Shown piece after piece: positions 34,246-43,190 of a stretch of DNA of 64,000 nt. Each line of letters begins with the position of its first letter. Position 1 is the first letter of the stretch. Source of the DNA: VFMC01 sp963791635. Lineage in GTDB: Bacteria > Actinomycetota > Acidimicrobiia > Acidimicrobiales > Ilumatobacteraceae. The DNA lies in assembly GCA_963791635.1 (NCBI GenBank), contig CAWBTC010000011.1, positions 89,394-153,393 on the forward strand. Direction: 5' to 3'. The notes below the pieces were generated by a model that worked only from the letters and a program-made list of their open reading frames with translations, searched no databases and was not told where the DNA came from. A program made the translations under genes and the position numbers.

Positions 34246-35570
34246 TACGACCGGAGTTCGGTCCAGGCGTTGACCCATTCGGTGTAGGGCACGCAACTGA
34301 CGTCGGTGCGCCCGTCGAGGCACTCCTCCGTCGCGGTCTGCCAGTACCAGACGTCGGTCCAGTAGTCGGTCTCCTCGGCGTGGAAGATCTCGCAGTGCTC
34401 GGCCATCCCGTCGAGCCCGCACGACACGGCGTTGCTCGGGGCCTCACCGAACCACACGGCGACCTGCGAGTTGGCCCACGGCGATGCGATCCAATCCATC
34501 CACAGCTTCATGCAGTTGGGGTTGGCGGCCTTCGACGAGAGCATCCACGTGTCCGACCAGCCGGTCGCGCCCTCGATCGGCTTCACCGCGTCGATGATCG
34601 CGCCGGTCGACTGGGCGAGGTTCACGATGACCTGCCATGTCGTGCCTGCCAGCACGGTACCGTCCTCGAGGGCCGCCTGCTGGTCGGTGTAGAGCGCCCA
34701 GTACTGGCCCGCGAGATCCTTCTGCGTCTCGAGGAGACCGATGGCCGCATCGAACTGTGCCTGATCGAGGGCGTACGGGTTCTCGATGCCGAGATCGGGT
34801 TGGGTGGCCTTCAGGTACAGCGCCGCATCGGCGATGTAGATCGGGCTGTCGTACACCGACACCGCACCGTCGGCGGCCGTCCCGCCCTCGAACATCACGC
34901 TCCACGAGTCGACTCCGTCGGGGAACGCCTCGGTGTTGTACACGAGCAGGTTCGCGCCGCGGCCGTGGGGGATGCCCATCGGTTCCCCGTCGACCGAGTT
35001 CCAGGGCTGGAGCTTCAGGCCCTCGAAGATGTCGCCGTAACTCGAGAACTCGGCGACGTCGATCGCTTCGATCTCACCGCCTTGGATGAGACGCGTCGTG
35101 GCGTCGCCCGACGCGGACACGCCGTCGTACTCCCCACTCTGCATCAGTTGCACCATCTCGTCGCTCGAGTTGCCGAGCTTCGTGTTGACCTCGCACCCGG
35201 TGAGGTCCTCGAACGGGGTCACCCAGTTGTAGGCCGGATCGGTGGAACCGTCCTCGACGTAGCCGGCCCACGCGATCATGTTGACCTGGCCCTCTGCTGC
35301 CGCCACGAGGTCTGCGTCGGGCGTCCACATGTAGTCGATCTCACCAGCTGGCTCGGTGGCGGCCGGCTCAGTCGCGGCCGGCTCGGTGGCGGCCGGCTCA
35401 GTGGCATCAGTGGCCTGCGTGGTCGCCGGAGCAGCGGTACCGGTGCCCTCCTCCTCGTCGTCGCCACCACAGGCGGTGGCCACGAGAGCGAGCGACACCA
35501 GCACGGCGGCACCTGCCATCCTTCGAGGTGATCGTGTCGTGCCGATTCTGACTGATCGAGCAGCTGTCAT
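34245..35570 (-). CDS. potD: Polyamine-type substrate-binding lipoprotein PotD
   Basis: A 441-residue protein with a lipobox (LALVATACG, Cys34), a spacer of four (ATEPA) repeats and an acidic run. The periplasmic-binding fold then shows VNMIAWAGYVEDGSTDP, FEDLTGCEVNTKLGNSSDEM, GVSASGDATTRLIQGGEIEA and a C-terminal WTDVWYWQTATEECLDG. It should bind spermidine/putrescine-like cations. Its ATG overlaps the potA stop by four bases and has a strong GGGGGAG site. The 15-base repeat in the spacer is at 35343-35402. Confidence 0.88.
   Translation of the reverse strand: MTAARSVRIGTTRSPRRMAGAAVLVSLALVATACGGDDEEEGTGTAAPATTQATDATEPAATEPAATEPAATEPAGEIDYMWTPDADLVAAAEGQVNMIAWAGYVEDGSTDPAYNWVTPFEDLTGCEVNTKLGNSSDEMVQLMQSGEYDGVSASGDATTRLIQGGEIEAIDVAEFSSYGDIFEGLKLQPWNSVDGEPMGIPHGRGANLLVYNTEAFPDGVDSWSVMFEGGTAADGAVSVYDSPIYIADAALYLKATQPDLGIENPYALDQAQFDAAIGLLETQKDLAGQYWALYTDQQAALEDGTVLAGTTWQVIVNLAQSTGAIIDAVKPIEGATGWSDTWMLSSKAANPNCMKLWMDWIASPWANSQVAVWFGEAPSNAVSCGLDGMAEHCEIFHAEETDYWTDVWYWQTATEECLDGRTDVSCVPYTEWVNAWTELRS
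35343..35402 (-). repeat. 15-base tandem repeat in potD linker
   Basis: Four near-perfect copies encode (ATEPA)4 between the lipid-anchored N-terminus and the binding domain. The linker length can vary in frame by whole units. Confidence 0.85.
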
Positions 35571-36721
35571 CTTTCGTCTCCCCCTTGTTGGAGCTCCGAG
35601 CCGGAGTGGTCGTCGGAGTGGTCGTCGAGATCCGTCGCGGTGACGGTGAAGGCCGCTCGACGCGGCCATGCCAGGCGAACGGGTCCGCCCGGTTCCACAT
35701 CAGCGAGCCCGTCACTCGGCACGCTGGCGAGAAGATGTGTGTGGCGCATGGCGCCGCTTGCGGTGTGCTCGTCATCCAGCTGCACGCGCACTCGGCAGTC
35801 GGATCCGAGGTACTGCACGTCGGTGACGATGCCGTCGACGCTGATCTCATCGTCGCCGATACGGCTCCCGGAGGCACCGACGGCGACGATGCGGATGCGC
35901 TCGGGGCGCACTGAATGGACAGCCGACACACCGAGCACCCTGGCCGACATCTCGGCGTCGATCACGTTCGATGTGCCGACGAAACCTGCCACGAACGACG
36001 TCGCCGGGTGGTCGTAGATCTCGCGCGGCGTGCCCACCTGTTCGATGCGCCCGTGGTTGAACACCGCGATCCGGCTGCTCATCGACAGCGCCTCGCTCTG
36101 ATCGTGGGTGACGAAGACGAAGGTGATGCCCACCTCACGTTGAATGGTCTTCAGCTCCACCTGCATCTCCTCGCGGAGCTTGAGGTCGAGCGCACCGAGC
36201 GGCTCGTCGAGGAGCAGCACCTTCGGCCGGTTGACGAGGGCGCGAGCAAGAGCGACCCGCTGACGCTGGCCACCCGACATCTCGTGAGGCTTGCGGCGGC
36301 CGAAGCTGCCGAGTCGCACCGACTCGAGCATCTCGCCAGCTCGCCGGCGGCGTTCGGCCTTGCCGATGCCCTTGACCTTCAGCCCGTACTCCACGTTCTG
36401 CTGCACGGTGAGGTGGGGAAAGAGCGCGTAGTCCTGGAACACCGTGTTGACGTCACGGTCGTACGGCGCCACGCGGGTGACGTCCTGACCACCGAGCAGC
36501 ACCGCTCCCCCCGAGGGCATCTCGAATCCGGCGATCATGCGCAACACGGTGGTCTTGCCCGAACCCGAGGGGCCGAGCAGGGAGAAGAACTCGCCCTCGC
36601 CGATCTCCAGGTCGACGTCGTCGACCGCCACGACCTGATGAGGATCGTGGCCGCCATGACCAAAGGTCTTCCGGAGTCGCACCAGTTGGATCGCAGGGAC
36701 CTGCGAGTTCTCACGTGCCAC
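35567..36721 (-). CDS. potA: Polyamine-type ABC transporter ATPase PotA
   Basis: A 384-residue ATPase: Walker A LLGPSGSGKTTVLR, Q-loop VFQDYALFPHLTVQQNVEYG, signature MSGGQRQRVALARALV, Walker B VLLLDEPLGALD and H-loop FVTHDQSEAL. These are followed by a C-terminal TOBE-like regulatory domain. It powers PotBC. A purine-rich GGGGGAAG lies before the GTG start. Confidence 0.93.
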   Translation of the reverse strand: MARENSQVPAIQLVRLRKTFGHGGHDPHQVVAVDDVDLEIGEGEFFSLLGPSGSGKTTVLRMIAGFEMPSGGAVLLGGQDVTRVAPYDRDVNTVFQDYALFPHLTVQQNVEYGLKVKGIGKAERRRRAGEMLESVRLGSFGRRKPHEMSGGQRQRVALARALVNRPKVLLLDEPLGALDLKLREEMQVELKTIQREVGITFVFVTHDQSEALSMSSRIAVFNHGRIEQVGTPREIYDHPATSFVAGFVGTSNVIDAEMSARVLGVSAVHSVRPERIRIVAVGASGSRIGDDEISVDGIVTDVQYLGSDCRVRVQLDDEHTASGAMRHTHLLASVPSDGLADVEPGGPVRLAWPRRAAFTVTATDLDDHSDDHSGSELQQGGDER

Positions 36722-36832
36722 TGACGGTCACTTCCCCCATTCGACACCGGCCGGAGCCAGCATGTGGCGAAGCCTAACCTGCGCGAGCTCAGCCTTGTGA
36801 GCGTCGCGCCTCCGGTCGACGGCCGCAACTGG

Positions 36833-39800
36833 TCAGGCGGGTGCGGACACCCGCTCGGTGACCACCTTCGACGAGCCACCCGGCTGCATCGTCACACCCA
36901 GGAGGCAGTCGCCCGCCTCCATCGTGCGCTTCTGGTGGCTGACGATCAGCAACTGTGCGTCCCGACGGAACTCGGCGACGAGGCCGAGGAAGCGGTGCAG
37001 GTTGACGTCGTCGAGCGCGGCTTCGACCTCGTCCATCACGTAGAACGGCGATGGCCGGCTGCGGAACACCGCGAACAGGTAGGCCAACGCGGTCAGGCTG
37101 CGCTCGCCACCCGACAGCAGCGACAGCTTCTTCACGTTCTTGCCGCTCGGCTTGGCCTCGACCTCGATGCCGGTGTTGAGCATGTCGTCGGGCTGGGTGA
37201 GCACGAGCCGGCCGACCCCGCCGGGGAACAGGTTGTTGAACAGGTGTGTGAAGTGATTGCTGACGTCGACGAACGCAGCCGAGAACACCGTCTGGATCTC
37301 GAGGTCGACGGCCTTGATCACTCGGAGCAGCTCGCGACGGGTCTCGCGTACGTCCTCCAACTGCGTCTCGAGGAACGTGTGGCGCTCCTGCAGCTCGTTG
37401 AACTCCTCGAGCGCGAGCGGGTTGATCGGACCCATCAGTCTCAGCTCGCGTTCGAGGTCGCGCACCTTGGCAGCCGGGTTCGCGCCTTCCTCGAGCGGCG
37501 GCAGGGAGGCAGCCTCGGCGATCTCGGGCTCCACGTCGTGCTCACGGCGGAGCGCATCGACCGCGGTCTCGAGACGCAGCTTGGCCTCGGCGTCGTCGAG
37601 TTCGACCCGGCGCTGACGCTCACGGTTCTCGTCGAGCTCGCGCTCGGCACCAGTGCGCCGCCGACGAGCCTCGTCGAGTCGAGTGGCGATCGAGCGCACC
37701 TCGTCGCTCTGGCGACGGCGGATCTCGAGCAGCTGCGTGTGGCGCTCCTCGATCACGTGACGGTGCGCATCGACCATGACCGCGAGCCGCTCGATTGCGA
37801 CGAGCGACCGTTCGACGGCGACACGGCGTTCGGACGCAGCAGCGCGGGCCTCGGCATCGGCGGCGAGGCGACGCTCGGTCTCCTCGAGACGACGCTCGAG
37901 GAAGCCTTGGCGTTCCTGCAGACCGGCGTTGCGGACCTCGAGCTCCTGACGCATCGATGCCAGGCGTGCGCTGCGGGCGTCGAGCTGGGCGCGCAGCTCG
38001 CCACGCGCCTTTGCAGCATCGACCTCTGCTGCCTCGTCAGCCTCGAGCGACGGCACGAGCCGCTCGAGCTCGGCGATCCGGGCGCGCTCGCGGCCGATGC
38101 GCTCGTTCGCCTCAGCGATGCTGCGCTCAGCGGCTTCCACCTCGGCAGCGGTCTCGCGGCGCTCGGCCTGAGCGCGAGCGAGCTTCTCTGCGCTCGCGGT
38201 GAAGGTGGCATCGTGCTGGTCGAGGCGGCGGGTGAGCTCGCTCTCCTGATGACGCGCGGCCTGCAGTTCGGCGCGAGCTACCTCGCACGCCTGATCGCGC
38301 AGCGCCAGCTCGGCCCGGGCGTCACCGAGCTTGTGGGTCGCCTCGTCGAGGGCGGCCGCCGTGGCACCGCCGCCCGAGGCGCCGAGTCGCCAGCCCGACG
38401 GGCCGAAGCGATCGCCGTCGGCGGTGACCACGACAGCGGCGGGATTGCCCATCGCGATGTCGACCGCCTGGTCGAACCCGTCGGCGCGAACCGCACCGCC
38501 CAGGATCGTGCCGAGCAGGCGTTCGACCGCAGCGTTCCGGCTGCGCACGTGCGGACGCACTGGCGACCCTGTCGACGGCGGCGCCATCTCAGGACCGCTC
38601 AGGCCGAGGGCGAGCACGGCGCCGTGCACGTTGGACGAACGCAGGGACCTCAGCGCGCGACGACCCGTGGTGGGATCGTCGACGACGACGGCAAGCAGTG
38701 CATCGCCGAGCGCTGCCTCGACGCTCGACTCCCACCCCGCGTCGATCTCGACGAGGTCGAGCAGGGTGCCGAGCGCACCATCGACGCCGGCGAGGTGCTC
38801 AGCGCCGGCTCGCTCGCGGGCGCTCTCGAGTGCCATGTTCAACGCCTCGGCGCGGGCACGCCAGCGCGACAGTTCCTCGGCGGCGTCCTGCCGGGCGGCA
38901 GACGTCACGTCGGCCGCGGCCTCGGCCGCGATGCGACGGGCCTCGGCAGCCTCCACCTCGGCCACCAGCGGTGCCTCGGACTCGTTGGCCTGCTCGCACT
39001 GGGCCTTCAGCCGGGCGATCTCGCTCTCGAAGCGCGCCGACTTCTCACGCATCGCTTCCATGCGCGACTCGAGGCGACGGGCTTCGCTCTCGGCACGGCC
39101 GAGACCGTTCTGCATCGAGCGCAGCTCGCCACGCACCTCGGCGGCGGCCGACGCGGCCGAGGTCCCGGCGTTGATGTCGCTGATGGTCTGCAGGGTGCTG
39201 CGCTTGTGCACGGCGAACTCCTGCTCCTGCGTGGCGAGGTCCTCGGCCTCTGGACCGAGCGCGGCGAGGTCGGCGGCGACCGATTCCAGCTCGGCGCGCA
39301 GACTCGCACCATCCGCCTCGAGGTTGGCGACCACACCCCCGTCCATCAGCTGACCACGGTCTCGTTCGAGCGAACGACGGCGCTCCACCATCACCGCGGC
39401 GATGCCACGGGCGCGTTCGCGCAGCTGTTCGACGCGCACCATCTCGTCGCCGAGATCGGTGTCGCCCCGGGCGGTGAGCTCGGCCTCGGCGGCGAGCACC
39501 AAGGTGTCGAGCTGGGCGAGCTCGGCGCGCAGCTCCTGTTCCTTCGCGTCGAGCTGCACCCGGCTCCCCGCGCAGGTGGTGAGGCGAGCGCGCAAGGCAG
39601 CGATCTCGCGACCGGCCACGAACAGCTGGAGCGCCTTCAGTTCGGCCACGAGGTCGCCGTGACGGCGTGCCGCTTCGGCCTGACGCTCGAGCGGTCGCAG
39701 CTGGCGCCGCACTTCGCGAAGCAGGTCTTGGACGCGAAGGAGGCTCGCCTCGGTGGCGTCGAGACGGCGCTCGCTCTTCTCCTTGCGCCGGCGGTACTTC

Positions 39801-40303
39801 AGCACGCCGGCGGCCTCTTCGATGATCGCTCGGCGCTCTTCGGGCCGGGCGTTCAGCACTGCGTCGATCTGGCCCTGGCTCACGATCACGTGCTGTTGGC
39901 GTCCGACACCGGCATCGCTGAGCAGCTCCTGCACGTCGAGCAGGCGGCAGTTCACGCCGTTGATCGCGTAGTCGCTCTCCCCCGTGCGGAACAACGTGCG
40001 CGAGATCGTGACCTCGGTGAACTCGATCGGCAGGATGCCCGAGGAGTTGTCGAGGGTGAGCATCACCTCGGCACGGCCGAGGGCGGGACGCTTCGCGGTG
40101 CCGGCAAAGATGACGTCGTCCATCTTCTGCGAACGCACCGAACTGGGCGCCTGGGCGCCGAGCACCCAAGCGATGGCATCGACCACGTTCGACTTGCCCG
40201 AGCCGTTGGGGCCGACGACAACGGTGACGCCAGGCTCCAGGACCATCGTCGTGGAATCGGCGAACGACTTGAAGCCTTTGAGGGTGAGGGACTTGAGGAA
40301 CAC
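36833..40303 (-). CDS. smc: Chromosome partition protein SMC
   Basis: A 1156-residue SMC. The head N-half has LKGFKSFADSTTMVLEPGVT and Walker A GPNGSGKSNVVDAIAWVLG. Two long coiled coils flank a hinge near residues 495-640 (GALGTLLDLVEIDAGWESSV). The C-terminal head has LSGGERSLTALAYLFAVFRS and Walker B FYVMDEVEAALDDVN. It condenses and segregates the chromosome with ScpAB. A long open frame on the opposite strand is only its mirror. Confidence 0.97.
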   Translation of the reverse strand: MFLKSLTLKGFKSFADSTTMVLEPGVTVVVGPNGSGKSNVVDAIAWVLGAQAPSSVRSQKMDDVIFAGTAKRPALGRAEVMLTLDNSSGILPIEFTEVTISRTLFRTGESDYAINGVNCRLLDVQELLSDAGVGRQQHVIVSQGQIDAVLNARPEERRAIIEEAAGVLKYRRRKEKSERRLDATEASLLRVQDLLREVRRQLRPLERQAEAARRHGDLVAELKALQLFVAGREIAALRARLTTCAGSRVQLDAKEQELRAELAQLDTLVLAAEAELTARGDTDLGDEMVRVEQLRERARGIAAVMVERRRSLERDRGQLMDGGVVANLEADGASLRAELESVAADLAALGPEAEDLATQEQEFAVHKRSTLQTISDINAGTSAASAAAEVRGELRSMQNGLGRAESEARRLESRMEAMREKSARFESEIARLKAQCEQANESEAPLVAEVEAAEARRIAAEAAADVTSAARQDAAEELSRWRARAEALNMALESARERAGAEHLAGVDGALGTLLDLVEIDAGWESSVEAALGDALLAVVVDDPTTGRRALRSLRSSNVHGAVLALGLSGPEMAPPSTGSPVRPHVRSRNAAVERLLGTILGGAVRADGFDQAVDIAMGNPAAVVVTADGDRFGPSGWRLGASGGGATAAALDEATHKLGDARAELALRDQACEVARAELQAARHQESELTRRLDQHDATFTASAEKLARAQAERRETAAEVEAAERSIAEANERIGRERARIAELERLVPSLEADEAAEVDAAKARGELRAQLDARSARLASMRQELEVRNAGLQERQGFLERRLEETERRLAADAEARAAASERRVAVERSLVAIERLAVMVDAHRHVIEERHTQLLEIRRRQSDEVRSIATRLDEARRRRTGAERELDENRERQRRVELDDAEAKLRLETAVDALRREHDVEPEIAEAASLPPLEEGANPAAKVRDLERELRLMGPINPLALEEFNELQERHTFLETQLEDVRETRRELLRVIKAVDLEIQTVFSAAFVDVSNHFTHLFNNLFPGGVGRLVLTQPDDMLNTGIEVEAKPSGKNVKKLSLLSGGERSLTALAYLFAVFRSRPSPFYVMDEVEAALDDVNLHRFLGLVAEFRRDAQLLIVSHQKRTMEAGDCLLGVTMQPGGSSKVVTERVSAPA

Positions 40304-40400
40304 GGCTCGTCAACTCTAATCGGTTCCACCCGTCGCCGCCGAACGTGCCCGCTCTCGTCTCGCCGCCAGGTGACGTTTGCCCCTGCCATCGGTCACACGG

Positions 40401-41312
40401 ATGGCCGACACTGGTCACATGGAACCCGTTTGCGCGTCCAGCATCACCATCCACGGCCACGATGTGAGCTTCCGACGCCAGGGCACTGGCGAAGCCATCC
40501 TGCTCATCCACGGGCTGGCGGGCAGCTCCAAGACCTGGCACGCCGTCCACCCCCACCTGGCGCTGACCCATGATGTCATCGCTCCTGACCTGCTCGGACA
40601 CGGTGAGTCGGCCAAGCCGGTCGGCGACTACTCCCTTGGTTCGTTCGCGAGCGGCCTGCGCGACTTCCTCGCCGCCCTCGATGTGCCGAGCGCGACGATC
40701 GTCGGTCATTCCTTCGGCGGCGGCGTGGCCATGCAACTCGCCTACCAGCACCCGGAGTTGTGCGACCGGCTCGTGCTCGTCGGCAGCGGGGGCCTGGGCC
40801 GCGAGGTGAGTTGGCTGCTCCGCATCGTCACCTTGCCCGGCGCGGAGCACCTGATGCCGGTCATCTTCCCGCGCATCGTGGCCGACGCCGGCGACGACGT
40901 CGCCAAGCTGCTGTCGCGACTCGGCATGAACGCTCCCCGGATTCGTGAGATGTGGCGGTCGTACACATCCCTGGCGGGCGCCGAGAACCGCAAGGCGTTC
41001 GTCCGCACCATTCGCGGCGTGATCGAGCCCGGCGGCCAGACCGTGAGCGCGCTCGACCGGCTCTATCTCGCCGCACACCTGCCGACGATGATCGTGTGGG
41101 GCGATCGCGACGACATCATCCCGGTGAGCCACGGCTACGCCGCCCACGAGGCGATCCCGGGCAGCCGACTCGAGATCCTCGAAAGGGTCGGTCACTTCCC
41201 GCACGCCGAGGCACCCGAGCGGTTCCTGGCCGTGCTCGACGACTTCCTGGCGTCCACGCCCGCAGGCGCACCCGCGCCGGCACGGCTGCACGATCTCCTC
41301 CACGCTCGCTGA
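40401..41312 (+). CDS. Alpha/beta hydrolase
   Basis: A hydrolase of about 303 residues with an oxyanion-type LLIHGLAGSSKTW, the nucleophile elbow GHSFGGG (Ser), an acid in WGDRDDIIPV and the His in ERVGHFPHAEAPERF. It is in the haloperoxidase/esterase part of the fold. ATGs at 40401 and 40419 are both possible; neither has a strong ribosome site. It lies next to the acyl-CoA dehydrogenase and synthase genes, so a thioesterase-like or ester-cleaving role in that pathway is a guess. Confidence 0.85.
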   Translation: MADTGHMEPVCASSITIHGHDVSFRRQGTGEAILLIHGLAGSSKTWHAVHPHLALTHDVIAPDLLGHGESAKPVGDYSLGSFASGLRDFLAALDVPSATIVGHSFGGGVAMQLAYQHPELCDRLVLVGSGGLGREVSWLLRIVTLPGAEHLMPVIFPRIVADAGDDVAKLLSRLGMNAPRIREMWRSYTSLAGAENRKAFVRTIRGVIEPGGQTVSALDRLYLAAHLPTMIVWGDRDDIIPVSHGYAAHEAIPGSRLEILERVGHFPHAEAPERFLAVLDDFLASTPAGAPAPARLHDLLHAR

Positions 41313-41327
41313 CTGCGCCTCTCAGCG
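41307..41327 (+). terminator. Weak hairpin after the hydrolase gene
   Basis: CGCTGA and TCAGCG pair around a 9-base loop at the hydrolase stop codon. The stem is short and there is no U-run, so termination is doubtful. Confidence 0.25.
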
Positions 41328-41438
41328 CCAGAGTCGGGACGTAAGGCCGTTCCGCAGCGCACCGGAAAACGGTGAAGTTGGACGAGGGCCGAAGAACATC
41401 CGCATCGGCCGAACGACGATCCGAACTGTGGGGCGCAC

Positions 41439-43091
41439 ATGACTGAAGGGCTCGATCTCGACACGCTCGAAATGACGCTCGCCGCGATCAAGGAGTTCGC
41501 ATCACGAGAACTTCCCGAGAGCTTGCTGATCGAGCTCGACGAACGCGACGAGTTCCCCGCGGACGCAGTGAAGAAGATGTGCAGTGACGAGCTCGGCGTC
41601 CAACTGCTGTTCATCGCCGAAGAACACGGTGGCATGGGGGGCAACGCCTTCGACGTCTACCGCGTGTGCGAGGAGATGGCCGGCATCGACCTCGGTGTGG
41701 CCACGTCGGTGCTCGCCACCTTCCTCGGCAGCGATCCGATCCTCATGGGAGGCACTCCCGAACAGGTGCACCACTGGATGAGTCGCATCGCCAACGAAGG
41801 CCTGATGATGGCCTACGGGGCCACGGAGCCCGAGGCCGGCAGCGATCTCGGGGCGCTCAAGACCGTCGCCGTTCCCGAGCTCGACGGCGATCGGGTGGTC
41901 GGTTACCGGATCACGGGGAAGAAGCAGTGGATCAGCAACGGCGCCGTCGCCGACCTCTACACGATCCTCGCCAACGCGCCAGGTGGGCCGACCTGGTTCG
42001 TCCTCGAGCGCGGGGTTGCCGGTTTCGAGCAGGCGAAACCCGAGAACAAGCACGGCATCCGCCTCTCGAACACGTCGGCGCTGTTCCTCGACGATGTGTA
42101 CGTGGATGCCGATCGCCTGGTCGGCACGGTCGAAGGACAGGGGCTGTTCCAAGCACAGCTCGTGTTCGGCTACACGCGGCTGATGGTCGCTGCATTCGGG
42201 CTCGGAGCCGGCTGGGCGGCGCTCGACCGGGCGATCCCCTACTCCGCCGAGCGGATCCAAGCCGGTAGCCCGCTGTCGGAGAAGCAGGGCTACACCCACA
42301 AGCTGATCGTTCCGCATGCCGTACGCCTCGAAGCAGGCCGCGCCTACATCGAAGAGACGGCTGCACGGATCGACCGTGGTGGCGAGGGGACCTTGAACAC
42401 CGAGGGCGCGATCGCCAAGTACGTGTCGACAGAGGCCGGCAACGCCGCGGCCGACGCGGCGATCCAGGCACTCGGCGGCTACGGCTACACCCACGAGTAC
42501 CTCGTCGAGAAGATCAAGCGCGACGTGCGGATCACCACCATCTACGAGGGCACCTCGGAGATCATGGAGATGACGATCAGCCGCGACCGCTGGCAGCAGC
42601 ACCTGAAGTCGAGCGGCGCCTACTACCGCGATCAGGCCGAGGTGCTCGACGCCCTCCATCGGCGCCTGCCCCAGGTAGGGGCGGACACCGTCGCCCTCGC
42701 CCATCGCGCGCTCGCCGAGATCCTTGAAGCGGCGCGCGTCTCGCGGCTCACCCGGAACCAACACGTGCTGTTGCGGTTCGGCGAGCTCATGGCTCACACC
42801 GAGTGTTCGGCGGCACTCGCACGTCGTGCAGCTGCGGCGGCCGACGGGTCCCTGCCGCCGAAGGCCGACCGGCGCTTCGCCCCCGCCGCGCTCGCCGCCG
42901 TCAGCCGGGTCTCCGCCCGCGAGGTCGCGCTGCGGGTCGCGACGGCGGGTCTCGGACTGGTTATCGGGGCAGGAGAGGGCATCGAGGCCGCGAACCTCCA
43001 GGCGCGAATCGGCCTGGACCAGATCATGATCGCTCAAGTCGGCGCGATCGCCGACATGGACTGTGTGGCTGACGCGCTCTATGGACGCTGA
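41439..43091 (+). CDS. Acyl-CoA dehydrogenase, long form
   Basis: A 550-residue flavoenzyme. It has MAYGATEPEAGSDLGALKTV (substrate and FAD binding), KQWISNGAVADLY, IQALGGYGYTHEYLVEKIKRD and the catalytic Glu in TIYEGTSEIM. A C-terminal helical extension of about 150 residues is like very-long-chain dehydrogenases. It introduces a 2,3-double bond in an acyl thioester with FAD. It lies 99 bases upstream of the Pfa-like synthase, so the substrate may be that enzyme's product or precursor. Confidence 0.92.
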   Translation: MTEGLDLDTLEMTLAAIKEFASRELPESLLIELDERDEFPADAVKKMCSDELGVQLLFIAEEHGGMGGNAFDVYRVCEEMAGIDLGVATSVLATFLGSDPILMGGTPEQVHHWMSRIANEGLMMAYGATEPEAGSDLGALKTVAVPELDGDRVVGYRITGKKQWISNGAVADLYTILANAPGGPTWFVLERGVAGFEQAKPENKHGIRLSNTSALFLDDVYVDADRLVGTVEGQGLFQAQLVFGYTRLMVAAFGLGAGWAALDRAIPYSAERIQAGSPLSEKQGYTHKLIVPHAVRLEAGRAYIEETAARIDRGGEGTLNTEGAIAKYVSTEAGNAAADAAIQALGGYGYTHEYLVEKIKRDVRITTIYEGTSEIMEMTISRDRWQQHLKSSGAYYRDQAEVLDALHRRLPQVGADTVALAHRALAEILEAARVSRLTRNQHVLLRFGELMAHTECSAALARRAAAAADGSLPPKADRRFAPAALAAVSRVSAREVALRVATAGLGLVIGAGEGIEAANLQARIGLDQIMIAQVGAIADMDCVADALYGR

Positions 43092-43190
43092 CACTGCTCA
43101 GGCCGAGTCGGGGGTCACGCCTGGCGGCCGACCTGCCGTCACGCCACGACAGATGGCGCGCGCATGGCGCGCACGGGGAGAAGGAACCAG

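Noticed and set aside
36764..40573. A 1269-codon open frame on the plus strand opposite smc
   Set aside because: It mirrors the SMC gene, with low-complexity His/Leu/Arg-rich translation and no domain; high-GC genes commonly leave such antisense frames.
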